From the NCBI RefSeq assembly GCF_044582145.1, contig NZ_JBDODO010000010.1: DNA of 64,000 nucleotides, one strand, 5' to 3'. The stretch is from Guyparkeria sp016278265. GTDB taxonomy: Bacteria > Pseudomonadota > Gammaproteobacteria > Halothiobacillales > Halothiobacillaceae. The notes under the pieces were generated by a model that was not told the origin of the DNA, ran no database searches, and saw only the letters and a list, made by a program, of their open reading frames with translations. The position numbers and the translations under genes were made by a program. Below, piece by piece: positions 1 through 8,034 of the stretch. Numbering within the stretch: position 1 is the stretch's first letter; every line of letters begins with the position of its first letter.

Positions 1-973
1 TGGACGGGGACTCGTCTGAGTCACTCGTCGGGGACACGTTTCCCTGCGAGTTGGTTTCCCGTCCCGGGTCGTCCCGGGCGCCTGCCCAGAAGTCGAAGAA
101 ATTGAACCAGTTGTCGGGATGCTCGCGCACCAGCACCTCAAGGCGTTCGACGTAGCGATCCATGGCGGCCTCGACGGCCATCGAGCGCTCACGTCGAGGC
201 ACCTCGCGAAAATCGGCCAATGGCTCGAAGTGAATCCGGTAGCGGTTGTCGCCAAGGTAGATGCCCGCCATCAACAGCAGGCGCTGGCGGAGGATCGCGG
301 CCATGCGAAAGGGGCCGACGGCAAAACCCGCCGGGCGCCCGAGAAACGGGCGGGTGCCCATCGGGTCGCCGCCCAAGCTGCGGTCGGCAAGCATGCCGAT
401 CAGTTCCCCCTGGTCGAGGCGAGCGCTGGCTTCGAGCATCGAGTCGATTTGCCCGAGTGGAATGATGTCACGCGCCCGCTCCGGGTTGATGGCCGCCAAC
501 ACGCGCTGAATCTTTTGGGCGTTCTCCGGGTACATCATCATGCTGATGGACAGATCGCGCTCGACACGACCCATGGCCCGCAGGACGTCGAAGCTGCCGA
601 AATGCGCCCCGACGAGGATCGCCGACTCGGGTGGTTCGAACTGCTCACCGCCTTCCACCTCGATCTCGAACGCATCGAAGCGTCCGCTGAGAAAGAACAC
701 CCGGTCGTGGATGGTGCTGGCAAACGCATGGAAATGACGGTAGATCTCGCCCAGGCGCGGCGGTCGGCCATAAACTTGATGCAGAAAGTCCCGACTGGCG
801 CGTCGGGCGGCCGGGACAAACAACAGGAAGTAGAGGCTGATGGGAGTGAGCAGCAGACGACTGATCCGTCGACCGACGCGCAGCGAAAGGAACACCATCA
901 ACCGGATCAGCGCAGTGTGCCCCCGTTCCCGGCGTGCATGCCACTGGGTGGGTTCTGAATCGGGCTGGCTCAC
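1..973 (-). CDS. LpxL/HtrB-type lysophospholipid acyltransferase, 3' end cut by window
   Basis: Seen: an open frame from a GTG at 973 that runs off the left edge without a stop (at least 324 codons). It contains the acyltransferase H-x4-D motif (HFGSFD) within a GAHFGSFDVL context, preceded by an N-terminal hydrophobic stretch near residues 25-55. The GTG overlaps the stop of the dehydratase gene by 4 bases (GTGA), implying translational coupling. Known: LpxL/HtrB-family enzymes transfer acyl chains from acyl-ACP at the inner membrane, and a member of this family recurs in aryl-polyene clusters, where it is thought to attach the polyene acyl chain to a lipid carrier. Inferred: this copy serves the adjacent polyene-like pathway rather than lipid A. 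The last visible residues are hydrophilic and low complexity, so the catalytic domain is probably complete. Confidence 0.8.
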   Translation of the reverse strand, partial: MSQPDSEPTQWHARRERGHTALIRLMVFLSLRVGRRISRLLLTPISLYFLLFVPAARRASRDFLHQVYGRPPRLGEIYRHFHAFASTIHDRVFFLSGRFDAFEIEVEGGEQFEPPESAILVGAHFGSFDVLRAMGRVERDLSISMMMYPENAQKIQRVLAAINPERARDIIPLGQIDSMLEASARLDQGELIGMLADRSLGGDPMGTRPFLGRPAGFAVGPFRMAAILRQRLLLMAGIYLGDNRYRIHFEPLADFREVPRRERSMAVEAAMDRYVERLEVLVREHPDNWFNFFDFWAGARDDPGRETNSQGNVSPTSDSDESPS

Positions 974-1320
974 GGCCCTACCTCTTCGGCATCGCGACGG
1001 GGTGGGTCGAGCAGCACGTCCAGCACGACGTAAGGCTCACCGTTGGCGGGCATTGCCATGACCTGCAAACGCGTGCGGTCGCGCCGGGCGGGCTGATGCT
1101 CCAGTCGAAGCGGCACATCCGGGCGCGCGGGCGCCAGAAAGCGTGCCTGTCGCACGCTGCAATCCGAGACACGGCGATGATTCGCGTGGGCGTACGCGGA
1201 TACGGCCCAATCGAGGAGCATGCTGCCGGGCAGCAGGGGGTTGCCCGGGAAGTGCCCGGCGAACACGGGTGTCTGCGCTGACGGGGTCCACTCGGCCAAG
1301 AAGGTGCTGGGCGCGTTCAT
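970..1320 (-). CDS. FabZ/ApeI-like hotdog 3-hydroxyacyl-ACP dehydratase
   Basis: A 116-residue protein with the FabZ-type signature FAGHFPGNPLLPG at about residues 18-30, where the His is the expected catalytic base. It is shorter than housekeeping FabZ (about 150 residues), as are the small stand-alone dehydratases of aryl-polyene clusters (ApeI type). The ATG at 1320 overlaps the stop of the upstream AMP-ligase gene (ATGA) and the stop overlaps the acyltransferase start. Inferred role: dehydration of 3-hydroxyacyl-ACP intermediates during polyene chain extension. I could not identify the second catalytic acidic residue with certainty. Confidence 0.75.
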   Translation of the reverse strand: MNAPSTFLAEWTPSAQTPVFAGHFPGNPLLPGSMLLDWAVSAYAHANHRRVSDCSVRQARFLAPARPDVPLRLEHQPARRDRTRLQVMAMPANGEPYVVLDVLLDPPRRDAEEVGP

Positions 1321-2768
1321 CAGCTCGCATCCCGTTGTTGGAGGTCGGAATCGTTGCTGTCGGTCAACAGGGCGTCCAGCGCATCCCGCGTGACTTTGCC
1401 GGTGGCGTTGACCGGCATCTGCTCGACGAGCAACAGGGGGCGGGGCAGAAAGACCGGGTCGAGTCGTTCACGCAGGGCGCGGCGAACCGAGTCGGCGGAC
1501 AGTCCCGGACCACATACCACCGCGGCCAATCGCTCCGGCTGGCGGCCCTCGGCATTGGTCGAGCGTGGATGAAAGAAAAAGCCGTCCTTCACACCGTCGA
1601 TCGCCCGCAGGGTGGCGTTCAGATACTCGATCGAACTGCGTTTCCCGGCAATGTTGACCTGATTGGCAAGCCGGCCGATCAGCCGGAAGTGGCGCTCATC
1701 CACTCGTTCGAGGCAGTCGCCCAGACACACGGGATGTTCGATATGGCCTCCAGAGGCAATCACCCCACCACTGGCGGTCTCCTTGAGGCGAACACCCTCC
1801 ATCAATTCCCAGTCGGCGCCTTGGGTGGGTTGGCGCACGGCGATCTGGCCCGTCTCGGTGGAGCCGTAGATTTCCTGGAGCACCCCGCCCAGCGTCTGCT
1901 CGGCGTGGGTGGCAAGCGTGAGCTCGAGCGGTGCCGTGGCACACAGAATATGCTCGCAGGGTGGCAGGGCACATTCCGAGGCGAGCAGGTGATGCAGGTG
2001 GTAGGGCGTGGTCACCAGCATGCGCGGCGATGGCAATTCGGCCAGCGAGGCGGCGATATCCCCGGGGAAGAAGGGTTGGTCGACGGATAAAGTTGCACCA
2101 CCGCAGAGTGCGGCAAGGATCAGCGACTCGAACCCGTACATGTGCTGGGAGGGCACCGTCCCGAGGAGGTGAATACCGTCAAGTGGGCCGCGCTGGGCCT
2201 TGCTCGTGATCCGGTGGTGCGCGGTCAGGGCGTCGGCGGCGACCCGGGCGTTCGCGACCAGTCGTCCCCAGTGCTTGTCATGGCCCTTGGGTTTGCCGGT
2301 GGTGCCCGAGGTGAATACCCGTGCGATGAGCTGTCTGGTGGGAATCCGGGGGACCTGGGAAACGCACTCGCCTTGCGATTTCGCCCGGCGCAAGGGCGGG
2401 ATGGCCAGGTGTGGACCGCAGGCGGCCAGGGTCGGCTCGAGCGGCGCGTCGTTGTCGTGGAGTATGACGGTATCGGGGTGATCTGCGAGCAGGTCCTGAA
2501 TGGCACCACGGCCGCGGGTCGAGGGCATGAGACTGACCTGTGCCCCGAGAATGCCGGCCACCAGGCCCACCAGAAACTGGTCGCGCCGGCCGGCAAGATT
2601 GACCAGGTGCCTGACCGGGGTGGGCAGGGCGCCGAGTGCCTGCTGCAATTCCTGGGCGCTGGCCAGCACGTCGGCAACGGTCCAGTGGTTCTCACCGTCC
2701 AGGAGCAGCACCCGGTCGAGGTTGCCGTCGGGTACCAGCGAGATGCAGTCGGCCATGGCGTCGCTCAT
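1320..2768 (-). CDS. AMP-dependent acyl/aryl ligase (ApeH-like)
   Basis: A 482-residue adenylate-forming enzyme. The P-loop-like motif TSGTTGKPKG is at mid-protein, an EIYGSTETGQ motif follows, and the C-terminal NATGKVTRD carries the expected catalytic Lys. The open frame extends further upstream, but ATG 2768 is chosen because it begins MSDAMADC and overlaps the stop of the preceding membrane protein gene as ATGA. Known: aryl-polyene clusters use such a ligase to load 4-hydroxybenzoate onto an ACP. Inferred: it primes one of the two ACPs encoded nearby. A generic fatty-acid ligase role cannot be excluded from sequence alone. Confidence 0.8.
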   Translation of the reverse strand: MSDAMADCISLVPDGNLDRVLLLDGENHWTVADVLASAQELQQALGALPTPVRHLVNLAGRRDQFLVGLVAGILGAQVSLMPSTRGRGAIQDLLADHPDTVILHDNDAPLEPTLAACGPHLAIPPLRRAKSQGECVSQVPRIPTRQLIARVFTSGTTGKPKGHDKHWGRLVANARVAADALTAHHRITSKAQRGPLDGIHLLGTVPSQHMYGFESLILAALCGGATLSVDQPFFPGDIAASLAELPSPRMLVTTPYHLHHLLASECALPPCEHILCATAPLELTLATHAEQTLGGVLQEIYGSTETGQIAVRQPTQGADWELMEGVRLKETASGGVIASGGHIEHPVCLGDCLERVDERHFRLIGRLANQVNIAGKRSSIEYLNATLRAIDGVKDGFFFHPRSTNAEGRQPERLAAVVCGPGLSADSVRRALRERLDPVFLPRPLLLVEQMPVNATGKVTRDALDALLTDSNDSDLQQRDAS

Positions 2769-3463
2769 GGCTGACTCCGTCGTTCGGCGGCTTCGCGGAC
2801 GTGGCGGCGATAGGCGATCACCGCACTCCAGGGGCTGGAGAGATCCTCGCGTGGCAAGACCTGCAGTCGTACCAGGTACTCGAGTACGAACATCAGCGCG
2901 ACGAGCGGGAAGGTGGCATAGACGGCGTAATCGGCCCAGATGGCGGGGCCGGCAAGCGCCATCAGGGCCACCGAAAAGGCGCCATTGAGGACAAAAAACA
3001 CTCCCCAAGCCCAGGTAACCTGGCGGGTGTAGTGGTTCAGCGCCGGGGACATGGAGTCGTGCACCTGTTCGGCGAAACGCGTACAGGCGGGCATTCGTCC
3101 CGCTCGCAGGCTGGCCAGGAAAAAGGCGGCGAGCGCGATGTGGACCGCCAGATGTTCCAGCAGGTAAAGCAGCGAGACACGGTCGTGCAGGATGATTGCG
3201 ATGCCCGGCACCAGCAGCGAAAGCCCGACCAGGGTAATCAGGCGGCCAAGTGGGTTCGAATGCGGAAGGGTCAGGATCAGGACGACGATCCCCAGCGGTG
3301 TGACCGCCAGCGCCGCCTGGGCAAGGGAGACCTGATCCGGCCCGGCAAAGAGGTGGGCGAACACGACGTTGAGCGCCACCATGGCGCCGATCAGCCAGCC
3401 ACGGAGTTGCGTGCCGGTGGAATCGCCGGTTATTTGGTCCGGTTCTCGGCGATGAAGCGGCAT
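2765..3463 (-). CDS. COG4648-type integral membrane protein of the polyene-like cluster
   Basis: A 232-residue hydrophobic protein with about six predicted membrane segments (for example around residues 23-42, 55-75, 80-98 and 104-125, plus two in the C-terminal half) and a short polar N-terminus. Placement between an ACP gene and an AMP-ligase gene matches the uncharacterised COG4648 membrane protein of aryl-polyene clusters. Start ATG 3463 lies inside the 3' end of the ACP gene (34-base overlap). No ATG, GTG or TTG start is visible closer to the ACP stop, so the overlap looks real. The biochemical function is unknown; a membrane scaffold or transport role is speculation. Confidence 0.65.
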   Translation of the reverse strand: MPLHRREPDQITGDSTGTQLRGWLIGAMVALNVVFAHLFAGPDQVSLAQAALAVTPLGIVVLILTLPHSNPLGRLITLVGLSLLVPGIAIILHDRVSLLYLLEHLAVHIALAAFFLASLRAGRMPACTRFAEQVHDSMSPALNHYTRQVTWAWGVFFVLNGAFSVALMALAGPAIWADYAVYATFPLVALMFVLEYLVRLQVLPREDLSSPWSAVIAYRRHVREAAERRSQP

Positions 3464-3711
3464 AGGTCACGTAGCGAGGCGAAGATCTGCTCGTTTCGGT
3501 CGTCGTCGGAACGCAGGTTCAAACCGTAGCGCCGCGAAACGACCAGGGCGATTTCCAGCACGTCGATGGAGTCCAGGCCCAATCCGTCACCGAACAATGG
3601 TTCGTCCGGATCAATTTCCTCGGGGGTCTCGTCGAGGTTCAGGGCCTCCACCAGTTCGGCGGCAACCTCGGGGATCAGGGCATCGATGCTGTTGTCGTGG
3701 CTTTCGGTCAT
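3430..3711 (-). CDS. Acyl carrier protein (second ACP of cluster)
   Basis: A 93-residue acidic protein with the 4'-phosphopantetheine attachment motif LGLDSIDVLE, modified Ser48. It is slightly longer than the FabF-partner ACP because of extended termini. It is one of two ACPs in this operon, a hallmark of aryl-polyene clusters (ApeE/ApeF-like pair); here a ketosynthase gene separates them. Inferred: one ACP carries the starter or chain while the other serves a distinct step. The phosphopantetheinyl transferase could be AcpS at 19592 or a dedicated enzyme outside the window. Confidence 0.85.
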   Translation of the reverse strand: MTESHDNSIDALIPEVAAELVEALNLDETPEEIDPDEPLFGDGLGLDSIDVLEIALVVSRRYGLNLRSDDDRNEQIFASLRDLCRFIAENRTK

Positions 3712-3759
3712 CGTTTGAGTTGGTCTATCGGTGTGTCAGTGAATAAGGGGGGCGGCAAG

Positions 3760-5025
3760 TCAAGCGTCGGTGCGCGTGAAGGCCAGTACGGCATTGCTGC
3801 CGCCGAATGCGAACGAGTTCGACAGCGCCGCTCGGATATCCGGGGCCGGACGTGCCTCGCCCCGCACGTGGTCGACCCCCTCGCAGGCCGGATCGAGCCG
3901 ATCGAGATGCGCGGTGGGCGGGAGTTTACCCTGTTGTAGTGCCAGGACGGTCAGGGCCGCCTCGATTGCACCGGTCGCGCCCATCGCATGACCATGGACG
4001 GCCTTAGTGGCGCTGACTGGCAGCCGTTCGGCCCGGGTGTCACCGAAGGCCTCGCGGATGGCGCGGACCTCGATGGCATCGCCCTCCGTCGTCGCGGTGC
4101 CGTGCGCGTTGATATAACCGATGGCATCGTGGGCAAGCTTGGCATCGGTCAGCGCGGCTTGGATGGCTCGTACCTGTCCGCGCTGGTCCGGCCGGACGAC
4201 GTGGTTGGCGTCGTTGGAGGCGCCGTAGCCGGCCAGTTCAGCCAGGATGGGCGCGCCGCGGCGCTGGGCGTGTTCCAGTGATTCGAGCACCAGGCAGGCC
4301 GCGCCCTCGGCTAGCACCAGCCCGCGGCGATCTGGGTGGAATGGTCGGCAGGCCCGGTGGGCATTGCCCTCGTCGCCTGGGGCGAGCATGTGCATCGCAT
4401 CCCAGGCTCGCAGCACCCCGACCCCGAGAGGCAGGTCCGAGCCGCCGGCGACCATCAGGTCCATCTCGCCGTCGCGGATGCGCTCGTAGGCTTCGCCGAT
4501 GGCGATGGCGGCCGAGGCACAGGCGACGCTGTGGGTCACGGACCGCCCGCCCAGCCCGTAGCGGATACCGATCTGCGAGGCGGCGGCGTTGTTCATGCCC
4601 ATGACCACGGACATCGGCGAGAGTCGCTTGCGTCCCTCCTTCCAGAAGGCGCGGTAACCGTTCTCGAAGGTGTTGATGCCCCCGAGCGCGGTGCCCCAGT
4701 GGACCCCGGCGCGCGGATTGGGGGCATCGGCTGATTGCGACAATTGTGCCTGCTGCCAGGCCTCGTCGGTGGCCAGCAGGGCCAGGCGTGCGAAAGGGTC
4801 GGTACTGCGGCAGGTTGCCTTACCGAGTCGCGTCTCGAAGTCGATCGGGTCGAAGTAAACGGCAGGCGTGCAGCCGCCGATCGTCTCGTCACCGTAGCGA
4901 AACAGGCGGACACTGGACTGGCCGGCCGCGGCGCGCTCAAATACCGCGTTCGTATTACCACCGAGCGGGTCGAGAATCGAAAGGCCGGTCACGACCACCC
5001 GCGATTGGCGACGGGATTCAGCCAT
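3760..5025 (-). CDS. 3-oxoacyl-ACP synthase II-type ketosynthase
   Basis: A 421-residue FabF-like condensing enzyme with an intact Cys-His-His set: Cys169 in HSVACASA, His308 in NAHGTATTEGD and His344 in KAVHGHAMGATG. The C-terminal FGGSNA motif is present. It therefore looks catalytically competent rather than a chain-length-factor partner. The start ATG at 5025 overlaps the end of the upstream ACP gene by 8 bases. In context it should elongate an ACP-bound polyene chain. Aryl-polyene systems use several ketosynthases, so others are expected beyond the left edge. Confidence 0.85.
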   Translation of the reverse strand: MAESRRQSRVVVTGLSILDPLGGNTNAVFERAAAGQSSVRLFRYGDETIGGCTPAVYFDPIDFETRLGKATCRSTDPFARLALLATDEAWQQAQLSQSADAPNPRAGVHWGTALGGINTFENGYRAFWKEGRKRLSPMSVVMGMNNAAASQIGIRYGLGGRSVTHSVACASAAIAIGEAYERIRDGEMDLMVAGGSDLPLGVGVLRAWDAMHMLAPGDEGNAHRACRPFHPDRRGLVLAEGAACLVLESLEHAQRRGAPILAELAGYGASNDANHVVRPDQRGQVRAIQAALTDAKLAHDAIGYINAHGTATTEGDAIEVRAIREAFGDTRAERLPVSATKAVHGHAMGATGAIEAALTVLALQQGKLPPTAHLDRLDPACEGVDHVRGEARPAPDIRAALSNSFAFGGSNAVLAFTRTDA

Positions 5026-5254
5026 CGGTGGGCAAATGGGGCTGAAGGATGTCGATCAGGTCCTGGACCGTTTCCGGCGTACCGACGTCGCTTCCCAGTT
5101 CAATTTCCATTCGTTCCTCGAGGGTGAAGATCAGTTCGAGCAGGGTGAACGAGTCGATGCCGAGCTCATCGAGCCGGCTGGCGGGGGCCACGGCGGCTGG
5201 GTTAATGTCCGTGTTTTCGGCAATGCCGGTGCGGATGAGTTCCAGTGCCTGCAT
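5018..5254 (-). CDS. Acyl carrier protein (first ACP of cluster)
   Basis: A 78-residue ACP with phosphopantetheine motif LGIDSFTLLE, Ser35. The open frame continues upstream through the tRNA, so ATG 5254 is chosen. It has a strong purine-rich ribosome binding site (AGGAAGGA) 4 to 11 bases ahead and gives a typical ACP length. It is the first gene of the minus-strand operon, whose promoter must lie between it and the tRNA terminator, about 90 bases upstream. Confidence 0.85.
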   Translation of the reverse strand: MQALELIRTGIAENTDINPAAVAPASRLDELGIDSFTLLELIFTLEERMEIELGSDVGTPETVQDLIDILQPHLPTDG

Positions 5255-5345
5255 GCATTCCTTCCTGTAAGCGCACCGTTGTCGAGCGTGTTTCGATCCA
5301 ATCCCTGGAACGAGACCCACCGACGGTGGCGGCGTGGGCTGGCTC

Positions 5346-5373
5346 AAAAACAAAAAAGACACCCGGAGGTGTC
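5346..5373 (-). terminator. Intrinsic terminator of tRNA-Ser
   Basis: On the minus strand, GACACC - TCCG - GGTGTC forms a 6-bp stem with a 4-base loop, followed at once by TTTTTTGTTTTT. It sits 18 bases after the CCA end of the tRNA and before the ACP gene, separating the tRNA transcript from the cluster. Confidence 0.85.
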
Positions 5374-5390
5374 TCATTTGACCGATCTGG

Positions 5391-5481
5391 TGGCGGAGGG
5401 TCAGGGATTCGAACCCTGGAAGGGCTATTAACCCTTGCCGGTTTTCAAGACCGGTGCATTCAACCGCTCTGCCAACCCTCC
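5391..5481 (-). tRNA. tRNA-Ser(UGA)
   Basis: A 91-base gene with an encoded CCA end (5391-5393). The acceptor stem pairs GGAGGGT with ACCCTCC. The anticodon loop CTTGAAA is closed by CCGGT/ACCGG and gives anticodon UGA, decoding UCA. The long variable arm (about 20 bases) is the class II feature expected of serine tRNAs, and the T-arm contains GGTTCGAATCC. Confidence 0.97.
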
Positions 5482-5492
5482 GAAGCCCGCGC

Positions 5493-5522
5493 ATCTTCCG
5501 CGATCGGGCCGGCTGGTGTCAA
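5493..5522 (-). promoter_or_regulatory. Candidate sigma-70 promoter of tRNA-Ser
   Basis: On the minus strand a consensus -35 TTGACA (5522-5517) is followed after 18 bases by GAAGAT (5498-5493) as a weak -10, ending 11 bases before the mature tRNA 5' end. Spacing and position fit a stable-RNA promoter; the -10 is only a partial match. Confidence 0.5.
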
Positions 5523-5719
5523 GCCGGGATCCGTTGTTGCTGATATGCAACATGTTGTGTGGCGTTCAAGCAAAAAAGCCCATCTGTTTCGGGAACCGGG
5601 TTGCCATATGCCAGTCACACCGCGGTAAGCCTGACACGGTTCTGGTGGTCGAGTGCTGTGATATTGTTTTCTCAGTCTCGTGTTGATTTTAAGTATTCCA
5701 AATTCAAGGAGATCGAATT

Positions 5720-6247
5720 ATGCGTTGGTCCTATCTAGCTTCTGTCGGTGCGCTGGCCGTGGTTCTGTCGGCATGTAGCTCCACGCCGGATTCTGGGCCG
5801 GGTGCTGGCGGTGACGCTGGAGCCGACTCCGCTTCGGCCGATGGTGCACAAAGCACCGGCATGTATGGCGCTGGTGGTATGAGCGAGTCGGAGCTGTACG
5901 AAGGTCAGCCGGTCGAGCGTGAGCGTGTGGTCTATTTCGGCTTCGATGAGTACTCGGTTGCCGGCCAGTATCAGCCTATGCTGCAAGCCAATGCCGACTT
6001 CCTCAAGGAAAACGGCAACCGCGAAGTGGTGGTCGAAGGTCACACCGACGAGCGCGGCAGCCGTGAGTACAACATCGCGCTGGGTGAGAAGCGTGCCAAT
6101 GCCGTTCGTGACGTGCTGCTCTCCTACGGCGTCTCTTCAAGCCAGATCGACACCGTCAGCTACGGTGAAGAGAGACCGGCCGTGGATGGCAGTGGTGAAT
6201 CCGCTTGGGCGAAGAACCGCCGTGCGGTAATCGAATACGGCCAATAG
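5720..6247 (+). CDS. pal: Peptidoglycan-associated lipoprotein Pal
   Basis: A 175-residue OmpA-like lipoprotein. The N-terminus is a lipoprotein signal ending in VLSAC, with Cys19 as the lipidated residue. After a Gly/Ala/Asp-rich linker (residues 20-65), the OmpA domain contains YFGFDEYSV and the peptidoglycan-binding EGHTDERGSREYNIALGEKRA motif. An AAGGAGA ribosome site lies 7 bases ahead of ATG. Known: Pal bridges the outer membrane and peptidoglycan and works with TolB. Odd: tolQRAB and cpoB are absent next to it, and a terminator follows directly, so it is a single-gene unit here. Confidence 0.92.
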   Translation: MRWSYLASVGALAVVLSACSSTPDSGPGAGGDAGADSASADGAQSTGMYGAGGMSESELYEGQPVERERVVYFGFDEYSVAGQYQPMLQANADFLKENGNREVVVEGHTDERGSREYNIALGEKRANAVRDVLLSYGVSSSQIDTVSYGEERPAVDGSGESAWAKNRRAVIEYGQ

Positions 6248-6291
6248 GCCATTCGATCTGTCAGGTCGGGGCAAGCCCGACCAGAAAGATG

Positions 6292-6320
6292 AAAGCCAGG
6301 CGCTAGCCTGGCTTTTTTTG
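6292..6320. terminator. Terminator between pal and nadB
   Basis: The inverted repeat AAGCCAGG - CGCTAG - CCTGGCTT is followed by a T-run on the plus strand, and an A-containing flank lies on the other side. It ends pal and may also serve the convergent nadB, whose stop is at 6332. Confidence 0.85.
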
Positions 6321-6331
6321 TTGGACTCGGC

Positions 6332-8002
6332 TCAGCCTTGCAGCGGCGTGCCGCGGTGGCGATCGCGGACGCTGGGATAGGGCCGAGCCGGTGGTGGGAT
6401 GAGCACCGTGTTGAAGTGCTCGGCTCGGGGGTTGGTCTCCGGGAAGTCCTTGCTGTAATGCAATCCGCGGCTTTCGTGGCGCGTGAGCGCCGAGCGCACG
6501 ATCAAATCGGCGACTTCGACTAGGTTGCGCAGCTCGATCAGGTTGTTGCTGACGCGGAAATGCGCGTAGTAGTCATGGATCTCGCGGCGCAGCAGGTTGA
6601 TACGGTCGCGGGCGCGGTACAGGCGCTTGGTGGTGCGCACGATGCCGACATAGCTCCACATGCTGCGGCGCAATTCATCCCAGTTGTGCGTGACCACGAC
6701 GGCCTCGTCCGGATCGGTGACCTGGCTTTCGTCCCACGCCGGTATGACCGGGTGCTCGTAAGTCGCTGCATCCGGGTGCTCGGCGATGCGTTCGGCGGCG
6801 GCCTGGGCAAAGACGAGGCACTCGAGTAGCGAGTTGCTGGCGAGTCGGTTGGCCCCGTGCAGGCCGGTGTGGGCGGTTTCGCCAATGGCGTAGAGGTTGT
6901 GGATGTCGGTACGGCCGTGCTCGTCGACCATCACCCCGCCACAGGTATAGTGGGCGGCCGGGACGACCGGCAGCGGCTCGCGGGTCATGTCGTAGCCGAA
7001 CTCCAGGCAGCGGGCGTGGATCATCGGGAAGTGGGTTTCGATGAACTCGCGGCCCTTGAAGCTGATGTCCAGGTAGACGCAATCGATGCCGAGGCGCTTG
7101 ATTTCGGCATCGATGGCACGGGCGACGATGTCACGCGGTGCCAGTTCGGCGTCGGGGTGGTGCTCGGGCATGAAGCGGGTGCCGTCCGGTCGCAGCAGCA
7201 CCCCGCCTTCGCCGCGAACCGCCTCGCTGATCAGGAAGGATTTTGCGCGCGGCTCGTACAGGCAGGTGGGGTGGAACTGGATGAACTCCATGTTCGATAC
7301 CCGGCAGCCCGCGCGCCATCCCATTGCGATGCCGTCACCGGTTGCGCCATCGGGGTTGGTCGTGAACAGGTAGGCCTTGGCCGCTCCTCCCGTGGCGAGT
7401 GCCGTGTGTCGTGCCCGCACGGTGATGACCCGGTCATTCTTGATGTCCAGCACGTAGGCGCCCAGGCAGGCATCGCGGGTCTCGCCCAGCCGGCGAGCCG
7501 TGATCAGGTCGACGGCGTTGTGGTGCTCGAGCACGGTGACGTTCTCGCGCGCCCGGACGGCGCTTACCAATGTTTCGATCAATGAACGGCCGGTGTGATC
7601 GGCGGCATGGGCAACCCGACGTTGGCTGTGGCCGCCTTCGCGGGTCAGATGGAGGCGTTCAGGATCATTACGGTCGTGACTGAAGGGCATTTCGAGCGAT
7701 TTCAGCCACTCGATCTGCTCCGGGCCGGCACGCACCACCCGTTCGACCACCTCACGGTCGGGCAGGCCGGCACCTGCCTTGATGGTGTCCTCGATGTGTT
7801 GCTCGATGTCCTGGTTGCCCCCAAGGGCGGCGGCGATCCCGCCCTGGGCCCAGGGAGTGCTGCCGCCGACCAGTTCGGCCTTGCTGAGCACCAAAACCCG
7901 CAGATGGGTGGGAAGCCGCAGGGCCATTGCCAGCCCGGCGGCCCCTGAGCCGATGATCAGGATGTCGCTCTGAAGGGTGCTGCTGTCGTTCTGGTCGTTC
8001 AT
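6332..8002 (-). CDS. nadB: L-aspartate oxidase NadB
   Basis: A 556-residue FAD enzyme that oxidises L-aspartate to iminoaspartate, the first step of de novo NAD synthesis. Seen: the dinucleotide-binding GSGAAG at residues 18-23, GGSTPWAQGGIAAALG with the typical active-site region, EFIQFHPT, and the C-terminal FAD motif IGETAHTGLHGANRLASNS. The length matches the family. It is divergent from rpoE, the usual gammaproteobacterial arrangement. An inverted repeat 33 bases upstream (8035-8058) may be its operator. Confidence 0.95.
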   Translation of the reverse strand: MNDQNDSSTLQSDILIIGSGAAGLAMALRLPTHLRVLVLSKAELVGGSTPWAQGGIAAALGGNQDIEQHIEDTIKAGAGLPDREVVERVVRAGPEQIEWLKSLEMPFSHDRNDPERLHLTREGGHSQRRVAHAADHTGRSLIETLVSAVRARENVTVLEHHNAVDLITARRLGETRDACLGAYVLDIKNDRVITVRARHTALATGGAAKAYLFTTNPDGATGDGIAMGWRAGCRVSNMEFIQFHPTCLYEPRAKSFLISEAVRGEGGVLLRPDGTRFMPEHHPDAELAPRDIVARAIDAEIKRLGIDCVYLDISFKGREFIETHFPMIHARCLEFGYDMTREPLPVVPAAHYTCGGVMVDEHGRTDIHNLYAIGETAHTGLHGANRLASNSLLECLVFAQAAAERIAEHPDAATYEHPVIPAWDESQVTDPDEAVVVTHNWDELRRSMWSYVGIVRTTKRLYRARDRINLLRREIHDYYAHFRVSNNLIELRNLVEVADLIVRSALTRHESRGLHYSKDFPETNPRAEHFNTVLIPPPARPYPSVRDRHRGTPLQG

Positions 8003-8034
8003 GAAGGCTTACAAGTCCTCGTGCAGTCGGTCGC

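Noticed and set aside
119..958. Long plus-strand open frame
   Set aside because: It mirrors the real minus-strand acyltransferase, which has the HFGSFD motif and coupling to its neighbour; the plus translation has no recognisable character.
2769..3470. 5' extension of the AMP-ligase frame
   Set aside because: The frame is open but overlaps the membrane protein gene entirely; the extension is Arg/Pro-rich and lacks protein-like features, so the start was set at 2768.
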